Assembly (NCBI GenBank): GCA_900555295.1
Contig: USKN01000009.1
Location: 1 to 22,094 of the forward strand
Length of the DNA stretch: 22,094 nt
Direction: 5' to 3'
From: an uncultured Eubacteriales bacterium
GTDB lineage: Bacteria > Bacillota > Clostridia > UMGS1810
Below, one piece after another: positions 16,637 through 22,094 of this stretch. The translations under genes were made by a program, and so were the position numbers. The number at the start of each line of letters is the position of its first letter. Positions within the stretch are counted from its first letter, which is position 1. Below the pieces are notes generated by a model. The model ran no database searches, was not told where the DNA came from, and worked only from the letters and a program-made list of their open reading frames with translations.

Positions 16637-18046
16637 CTATTTCTTTTCAGTCTCAAAATCACAGCTTTTTGCATATATACCGTAAATTTGGGTATATGCA
16701 TTGTCCTGCCCTATTTCAACAATGGGGTCATTTTCGTTAATGTGTATATCCTCCAAAATAATATTTCGATATACATTGTTGAACTCATCATAACTATCCA
16801 TTTTTTCGAGTCCTTGATTACCCGTTGATTTTCCAAGACGCTCGGGCGCTATATGGAGCGTTTTGGCACGTGCCCTGCGATTTATATATACGGGATTTTC
16901 TTCGCTGTCCATCATAATACTCATACGGTTTTTATCATTATCGATGTTTATAAATACATTTTTGTATGCTATATTTTCAACAAGTGCAAGTTCGCTCCCG
17001 TACCACGTTGTAATATTCATAGCAACAACACTTAAACGTATAAGGTAAATATCTTCAAACTTAATGTTGCGTATAGCACAAGGTTTGTTTCCGCACCATA
17101 TTTCAAGCGATTTACCCCAATCGCACCACATTACACAGTTTTTAACGATTATGTTTTCAACGTCTTCGGTTTCGTCTTGTAAATATGCACCCCTCGCAAC
17201 AAAGCAATCGTCAAACGAACGTACAAAACTGTTTTTAACCGTTACGTTTTTGGATGCGCAAATATCAATTCCGTCACTGTTGTATCTCCATTGCCCTATT
17301 ATTTTAATATTGTCAATTACTATATTTTCACAGTGATTGCGCACAATAAGCGACCAAAACATAGAATCTTTAAGCGTAATACCCTCAACGTATACATTTT
17401 TGCAATTGTAAAGCACCATATTTGAGCATATGTACCCTGCCTCCGACGGCTCTTTTTCTACTCCGTGTTTTATTAAATCGTCGTAAATGTCACGTCCGCC
17501 CTCATTATAATCGTCACCTCGCCTGTACGGTGATGAATCTATAATTCCTCTGCCCGTAATTTTAATATCCGACGCGTCTTTTGCAAATATTACACCGTAT
17601 ACAACTGCGCCCTCGTCAAGGTAGAGTGTTTGTCCGCTTTCGAGCCATATAAGCCCGGCTGAATGCTTTCCTTTTCCGTAATATATTATATCGCCGTTCG
17701 GTTTTTGCGACGGCGGATTTATAAATACGTGGAGCGCATTATGGTATCCGTCGGGTTCAAACGTAAACTGCATTGGCCTTTCAATATTTAAAGCAACTTT
17801 GTTTCCGTCACGTTTATCGGAAAGTTTATATTCCAAAGGTCTTATTTCGTATTCGTTAAATCCCTCTTTAACTTCAATTTCCAATTTTGAACTTTCGGTA
17901 ATATCGCATGTTACAAAGTATGCATCCTCTGTTTGCTCAAGCGGGCGCTGTGTGCCGTGAAAAACGTGATTGAACGGCATTGCTGATACCCGTACTTTGT
18001 TTATATCCAATTCTTTTCCGTTAAGTTTTACCGTGTATGTTTTCAT
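16637..18046 (-). CDS. GH28-like right-handed beta-helix glycosidase, subfamily unclear
   Basis: A 469-residue protein with an N-terminal beta domain (about 1-110) and a right-handed parallel beta-helix (about 130-460) made of repeating strands such as KNVYVEGITLKDS and ENIVIDNIKIIG. It keeps two polygalacturonase-type elements, NSDGID (Asp258) and FDDCF (Asp279, Asp280), with the 21-residue spacing seen in GH28. The GH28 GHG and RIK motifs are not found; a CDWGKSLEIW segment (about 308-317) stands near the first. It could therefore be a distinct branch near GH28 or GH49. ATG at 18046 is chosen because an AGGTGG site precedes it; an upstream start would overlap the GH106 gene. No signal peptide is seen, so it probably acts on imported oligosaccharides. 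Confidence 0.8.
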   Translation of the reverse strand: MKTYTVKLNGKELDINKVRVSAMPFNHVFHGTQRPLEQTEDAYFVTCDITESSKLEIEVKEGFNEYEIRPLEYKLSDKRDGNKVALNIERPMQFTFEPDGYHNALHVFINPPSQKPNGDIIYYGKGKHSAGLIWLESGQTLYLDEGAVVYGVIFAKDASDIKITGRGIIDSSPYRRGDDYNEGGRDIYDDLIKHGVEKEPSEAGYICSNMVLYNCKNVYVEGITLKDSMFWSLIVRNHCENIVIDNIKIIGQWRYNSDGIDICASKNVTVKNSFVRSFDDCFVARGAYLQDETEDVENIIVKNCVMWCDWGKSLEIWCGNKPCAIRNIKFEDIYLIRLSVVAMNITTWYGSELALVENIAYKNVFINIDNDKNRMSIMMDSEENPVYINRRARAKTLHIAPERLGKSTGNQGLEKMDSYDEFNNVYRNIILEDIHINENDPIVEIGQDNAYTQIYGIYAKSCDFETEKK

Positions 18047-18054
18047 AATACCAC

Positions 18055-20787
18055 CTATATATTTCTGTTTTTTAATGTTGTGTTTACAAAACAATAATCA
18101 TTATTCCATTTTCCCTGCGACTCGTTTGACGGGTGACACCATACGCTATCCTCTTTAAAGAACGAACTCGGGTTAGCGTCAAATGCCTCTCCCACCTGCA
18201 GGTGGTGCGGTCCCAACAAATTACGCAAATTATTTACAAGAGTAATTTCTATTTTGTTTTCACCGGCTTTAAGCAGGTGTGATATATCTTTTGTATACGG
18301 CTCCCACATAAATGTTGTATCTTGTCCGTTTACTTTAAATTTAACAACGTTTATACCTGTTTTTTCAAAATTAATCATATAATCGGTATCGTTTACATTA
18401 ATTGTTTTTGAAACGGTTATTTCACCCGAAAAGAAAGGATAACCGCAGCGTTCAATATTTGTAAGCGGTATTTCGCTTTGAGGTTTTACAATTGTAAATT
18501 CACCCGTGTAGCGTGACGCGTTGCGATCAAGCTCGGTGTATTTGTTAAAATCGGTTTTGACCGCAAAATTACCCGTTAAATATACGGTTTCAATTTCGGT
18601 ATCGTATGCAAGCTTGTTTTTTTCGCTCTCAAAAACATAGCCGTTTTTAACGTTTTGGTACACATCGGGTGACTGTACAAAATCAATGTTGAGTTCAAAT
18701 ACATTTTCACCCTCTTTAATATATTTTGTAACATCAATCTTTTTAAATGTTCTGTCCCTAAAAAATCCGCAAATATCTTTTTGTATTAATTTGCCGTTTA
18801 CTTTTATGTCAAACTTTTCGGGTGTTTCGCATACCAAATACATCTCGCTCGGTATATCCAAAACTTTAGCTTTAAATACGCATTTTACTTTTACGGGTCT
18901 TTCAAGTTTTATGGCACGCTCCGAAACATTAAGTATGTATCCGTTTTTTTCTATAAGCTCGCCGTCAAAATAATAGTCGCAAAAATCAAGCGTTAATGAA
19001 TTTTCGGTACAGCTTTCAATGTGCCAGCCGCCCGATAAATCAATAGGTTTTTGTATCTTTGGCAAAGGCGCATATTCTGTCTCGCCGCTGTCTATAACCA
19101 CAAGACTTTCGTACGGGTGAAATACATAATCTTTGCAAAGCGGCAGCATATCGCCCGTTTCAATGTCAAGTTTTTTGCCGCATACGTTAATTTGCGTATT
19201 AATTGCTTTTTTGCTTGTATTTACAAAATAGTGCATACTAAATCCGTCAAATTCACGTTTTGCATATGTAATATCTTCGCTCGACACAACGGAGTTTTCT
19301 TTAATTTTATCGGCAGTTGTAATAACGCCGCCGCTTTTTTTGTAGTCATCTATAAGTTTTTTTGTGTTGTCCAAAAGAATTGTATCGTTGAGTATGATAA
19401 CCTTTGTATACCGCTTTTTGCCTATTGTAAATGTGCCGCCGCCTGCCGAGCCGTGACGTTCAATTAAAATTTCATCGCCCAAATGAAAACGCACATGTTT
19501 TCTTTCAAGGCACATTATTGTATCTATCAGTTTTTCGTGAAGTACGTCAATTTTTTCTCTGCCGCTTTCAAACGAATTGTAATAACTCCAAGCCGTTGTT
19601 TGCGGATGAATTATAAGCACATCAACATTTTCGCTTCCCTCGCTCATAAGCATACCTATGCGGCTCATTGCGTTGTTAAATGTTTTGCAATATTTCCACC
19701 AGGGCTGCTGAACATACATAGCGGGCGGATAATCTCTTTTACGCTGTCCGCGTATGGAATACCCCTCAAGATGCTGGCATAAAAGCGTTGCGCCGCCGCG
19801 TACCATTTGCCATTCAAAAAGTCCTTTTAATTCGTCCTGACCTATATTGTGTCCCGTCATTGCAAATGTTTCGGAAAGTATTTGTTTTTTACCCAATTGC
19901 TGTGCCGCCGAACCTAACTGATACATTGTAAGGCAGTTTGGAAATCTTCGCATAAGCCAATCCATACCGGGTATTGAAAAATACTCATAGTGCGGCATAC
20001 AAGCGCCGTTTGTTTCAAGCTGTTTAAAAAGTGTTTCCTCCGCCAGCAAATGCCCCGTAAATTTAAGCGAATGAGCATTGCACCAATCATAAATTTGTTT
20101 CATAAAATTTTGACTGAACATTTCGGTAACGTTTTTCCAAAACTTTATTCTTGTATTTTTCCAATCGCCCGTTTCAAAAAACAGCTCATTAAGTTTTAAA
20201 TAAAGGTCTTCGCCGTACTTTTGCATATATGTATCTCTAAAATCAAAACTCCAGGGAATACCTTTTCTCGATATTTGAGGTTCATCGGTAAAAAAACCGT
20301 CCAAATTGTTTTTAAATCTATCATAGTACGGTACATAAATATTGTCTATAAAGCATTTAACCGCGTCTTTTGAAAGTGTATCAACATAAAACGGGTTTAC
20401 TTCATAATAAAATCTTAACTCTCCTATATGACATATTGTGTTTTCACCGTCGGCATTTTCATCACAGCGCAAATACTTTTGCTGAAATTTTACTCCTTTT
20501 GAATTTACAATACCGCCGCCAAATCCGCTCGGCCATCCGTTTTCATCGTATGCCCAAGTATGCATACCGTGTGTTTTCCCCTCATCTATGGCCGCCTTTA
20601 CATTATCAAACCATTCATCACTCATATACTCGGTTTGCAGTCCGCCGCGCGCGTGCATAAAATATCCGCCGATACCCGCGTCGTGCATAATATCTATCTG
20701 TCTTTTTGTTTCATCTGTGTTAAGCTTTTCGTTCCACGACCAAAACGGAATAGGTCTGAATTTGTTGTCAATATTTTTGAAATCCAT
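18055..20787 (-). CDS. GH106 family alpha-L-rhamnosidase
   Basis: A 910-residue protein beginning with the GH106 hallmark FWSWNEKL and then GIGGYFMHARGGL, a TIM-barrel start. Conserved acidic positions include Glu169 in the TDEPQ segment and Glu306 in LSETFAMTG; middle and C-terminal beta domains follow. Family members release alpha-L-rhamnose, typically from rhamnogalacturonan or other rhamnose-containing glycans. ATG at 20787 is preferred: AGGAGG lies upstream, the protein start aligns with the family, and no signal peptide appears. The frame stays open for another 36 codons upstream, but that stretch crosses the leader hairpins and would start at TTG. The stop lies 8 bases before the beta-helix gene, so it is the first complete gene of the glycan operon. 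Confidence 0.88.
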   Translation of the reverse strand: MDFKNIDNKFRPIPFWSWNEKLNTDETKRQIDIMHDAGIGGYFMHARGGLQTEYMSDEWFDNVKAAIDEGKTHGMHTWAYDENGWPSGFGGGIVNSKGVKFQQKYLRCDENADGENTICHIGELRFYYEVNPFYVDTLSKDAVKCFIDNIYVPYYDRFKNNLDGFFTDEPQISRKGIPWSFDFRDTYMQKYGEDLYLKLNELFFETGDWKNTRIKFWKNVTEMFSQNFMKQIYDWCNAHSLKFTGHLLAEETLFKQLETNGACMPHYEYFSIPGMDWLMRRFPNCLTMYQLGSAAQQLGKKQILSETFAMTGHNIGQDELKGLFEWQMVRGGATLLCQHLEGYSIRGQRKRDYPPAMYVQQPWWKYCKTFNNAMSRIGMLMSEGSENVDVLIIHPQTTAWSYYNSFESGREKIDVLHEKLIDTIMCLERKHVRFHLGDEILIERHGSAGGGTFTIGKKRYTKVIILNDTILLDNTKKLIDDYKKSGGVITTADKIKENSVVSSEDITYAKREFDGFSMHYFVNTSKKAINTQINVCGKKLDIETGDMLPLCKDYVFHPYESLVVIDSGETEYAPLPKIQKPIDLSGGWHIESCTENSLTLDFCDYYFDGELIEKNGYILNVSERAIKLERPVKVKCVFKAKVLDIPSEMYLVCETPEKFDIKVNGKLIQKDICGFFRDRTFKKIDVTKYIKEGENVFELNIDFVQSPDVYQNVKNGYVFESEKNKLAYDTEIETVYLTGNFAVKTDFNKYTELDRNASRYTGEFTIVKPQSEIPLTNIERCGYPFFSGEITVSKTINVNDTDYMINFEKTGINVVKFKVNGQDTTFMWEPYTKDISHLLKAGENKIEITLVNNLRNLLGPHHLQVGEAFDANPSSFFKEDSVWCHPSNESQGKWNNDYCFVNTTLKNRNI

Positions 20788-20818
20788 TGTATACCTCCTG
20801 TGATATATATGCCAATAA

Positions 20819-20888
20819 GGCAAGAGAGAGCTGAAAGATTGTAGAAAACATTCGTTGTCGGGCAATACGTGTTCAACTCCCTCTTGCC
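20819..20888 (-). promoter_or_regulatory. Long leader hairpin before the GH106 gene
   Basis: On the minus strand 20888-20872 pairs with 20835-20819 over 17 continuous base pairs, two of them G-U, around a 36-base loop. The two G-U positions would be C-A mismatches on the plus strand, which points to a minus-strand RNA. It ends 31 bases before the GH106 ATG and is not followed by a T-run, so it is not a terminator. It may regulate or stabilise the mRNA. Confidence 0.5.
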
Positions 20889-20921
20889 TAGGCAAGCAAA
20901 ATTATATATTTTACTTGCCTA
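20889..20921 (-). promoter_or_regulatory. Second hairpin in the GH106 leader
   Basis: TAGGCAAG pairs with CTTGCCTA and then AAAAT with ATTTT, joined by one U-G pair on the minus strand, giving 14 pairs around a 5-base loop. It directly abuts the long hairpin through the palindrome CTTGCCTAGGCAAG (20883-20896). On the minus strand no T-run follows; on the plus strand ATTTTTGCTTTTT follows, so it could stop plus-strand transcription. It lies 20 bases after the stop of the upstream gene. A TATAAT (20906-20901) lies inside it but has no good -35. Confidence 0.45.
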
Positions 20922-20940
20922 ATTTTTGCTTTTTATATTT

Positions 20941-22094
20941 TTACAATTCTTTTTCTGCTATTAAAATAATTTTGTGCGTATTGATATCGCTTATAAAACA
21001 CTTAATTTTGCTTACACCCGTAATATCTATGGGGTTTGTTTCGTAAGATGTAATACTTTTTGTTTCGATATCGTATTTTTTAATATCTGCCTTTTCAAGT
21101 TTGGTGTATGTTTTGCCGTCAATTTCTTCTTCACTGTATCCGCAAATTATAATTGTACCTTTGTAAATATTTTCATCGGATTTTATAATGCTTGCGGTAA
21201 ATGCGGCAGTGTTTGAGCTTTCATCCACAATTATTTTATCGCCGAATATACCAAATCCGCCATCGTTTGATGTTGTAAACAAATACTCATAACTGTGCGG
21301 CAAAAATACATTTGCATTTTGCTGTGACGATATACTGTCAGCTATTACAAACCTGTATTCGCTGTCGGCGCTCATAAGCTCCGCAAAATCCATTTTAACC
21401 GATTTGTTATCGTCGGCAATTGTGTAATTTATGTTAAGTTTTTCGCCGCTGTCTGCTTTTTTAATGTATATTTTATCCTGCACACCGTCCAAACTTACGG
21501 GTGTTGAAAATGATACGTTAACAGTTGTTGTACCTATAGACACAATTTTGCTTCCGTCAAAGGCCACATCGCTGCCGTTGTAATCGTATGCGTTTACTTC
21601 GTTTAAAACAGGAATAACCGTTCCGTCTTTTTTTGTGTTTGTGTAAACATTTGTGCTCTTTTTTGAAAGTGCGCCCGATATTGTACCGCTTAAACTGCTG
21701 TCACTGTTAAATGCAATGTTAAGCTTTGCGGCTTTATCGGTATTGATTTTTAAAACCGCGTGACGTTGGTCGGCGCTTTCAACCTCGTAGTCAAGCACAT
21801 CGCCCGTGTAGCTGTCGGTAACGGTAAAATCGCCGTTTTCGGGTGCACGGTCAAGATATTCCGAAAAAGCAACATCGGTACGCAAAGATGTATCGTCGCC
21901 GCTCAAATAATCTGCCACAATTTTAACATAATCATCATTTGAATAATTCGTTATAAATATATTGTCATATTGTCCCTTTTTAAAATTTCCGTCTTGTTGT
22001 AAAAATGCAAGTCCTTTAAATTTGTTATAACCATTATCGCTTTTTAATGTTCCTTGAACGGAATTTGTTATTTTGTTGCCATCCAGCCACACAT
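20941..22094 (-). CDS. Partial C-terminal end of a large, probably secreted multi-domain protein
   Basis: The reading frame is open to the right edge, so the start lies outside the window; 384 residues are visible. The first 50 or so, including GLAFLQQDGNF and QYDNIFITNY, resemble the end of a concanavalin/LamG-like beta-sandwich. After residue about 150, beta-rich segments such as VNVSFSTPVSLDGV and EYRFVIADS resemble bacterial Ig-like (SbsA_Ig/Big) domains that assist surface or secreted enzymes. No catalytic motif, transmembrane helix or sorting signal is seen in the visible part. It is followed after 113 bases by the long leader hairpin, and the stop TAA is 153 bases before the GH106 start. 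Its role with the operon is not shown. Confidence 0.7.
   Translation of the reverse strand, partial: VWLDGNKITNSVQGTLKSDNGYNKFKGLAFLQQDGNFKKGQYDNIFITNYSNDDYVKIVADYLSGDDTSLRTDVAFSEYLDRAPENGDFTVTDSYTGDVLDYEVESADQRHAVLKINTDKAAKLNIAFNSDSSLSGTISGALSKKSTNVYTNTKKDGTVIPVLNEVNAYDYNGSDVAFDGSKIVSIGTTTVNVSFSTPVSLDGVQDKIYIKKADSGEKLNINYTIADDNKSVKMDFAELMSADSEYRFVIADSISSQQNANVFLPHSYEYLFTTSNDGGFGIFGDKIIVDESSNTAAFTASIIKSDENIYKGTIIICGYSEEEIDGKTYTKLEKADIKKYDIETKSITSYETNPIDITGVSKIKCFISDINTHKIILIAEKEL

Noticed and set aside
20768..20851. A 27-codon upstream frame (beginning MFSTIFQLSLALLAY) overlapping the GH106 start
   Set aside because: Hydrophobic and suggestive of a leader peptide, but it has no Shine-Dalgarno and starts inside the loop of the hairpin; too short to support.
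8050..20868. The shared 8-base word CGTATTGC in the pyr terminator loop and the GH106 leader loop as a common regulatory motif
   Set aside because: An 8-base match between two chosen regions is weak evidence and the structural contexts differ.
20788..20895. A longer N-terminus for GH106 from a TTG at 20895
   Set aside because: The extra 36 codons cross the long hairpin, do not resemble the family, and a strong AGGAGG precedes the ATG at 20787.
20790..20935. A plus-strand antisense RNA ending at the hairpin with T-runs (20889-20935)
   Set aside because: The terminator-like end is real on the plus strand, but no credible plus-strand promoter was found upstream and the stems pair better as minus-strand RNA.

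Overview
The window comes from a low-GC, AT-rich Firmicute, most likely an uncultured gut-type clostridium. Evidence: the heterodimeric class 1B dihydroorotate dehydrogenase (PyrD plus PyrK), strong AGGAGG-type ribosome binding sites, a secreted S-layer-homology (SLH) protein with WG repeats, and a gene cluster of plant-glycan-type glycosidases. No rRNA, tRNA, insertion sequence, CRISPR array or integrase was seen.

Positions 38-7928 (minus strand) hold a compact de novo pyrimidine operon, transcribed pyrC-carA-carB-pyrK-pyrD-pyrF, with overlapping or nearly touching genes. Together they make carbamoyl phosphate (CarAB), close carbamoyl aspartate to dihydroorotate (PyrC), oxidise it to orotate (PyrDK) and decarboxylate OMP to UMP (PyrF). 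pyrB, pyrE and pyrR are not in the window.

Positions 7929-8346 are a divergent control region. A consensus minus-strand promoter lies 53 bases before pyrC. Further upstream is a second minus-strand promoter, followed by a 39-codon open frame that stops on the base of a strong intrinsic terminator. This layout looks like a leader attenuator for the pyr operon and is the most interesting regulatory signal here. A plus-strand promoter drives the gene on the other side.

Positions 8347-10269 (plus strand) encode a signal-peptide protein with WG-type beta repeats and three C-terminal SLH modules. It ends at a 22-bp perfect inverted repeat that probably stops transcription from both directions.

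Positions 10453-20787 (minus strand) hold a second operon: GH106 alpha-L-rhamnosidase, a GH28-like beta-helix protein, an SGNH esterase, a GH13 alpha-glucosidase-type enzyme, a GH38 family protein whose catalytic nucleophile position is Ser instead of Asp, and a HAD phosphatase/phosphomutase-like protein. None has a visible signal peptide, so they probably act inside the cell on imported oligosaccharides. The rhamnosidase, polygalacturonase-like protein and esterase suggest a pectin or rhamnogalacturonan-like substrate (inference). The GH106 gene is preceded by two tandem stable hairpins. Beyond them, at the right edge, is the C-terminal part of a large, probably secreted, multi-domain protein.
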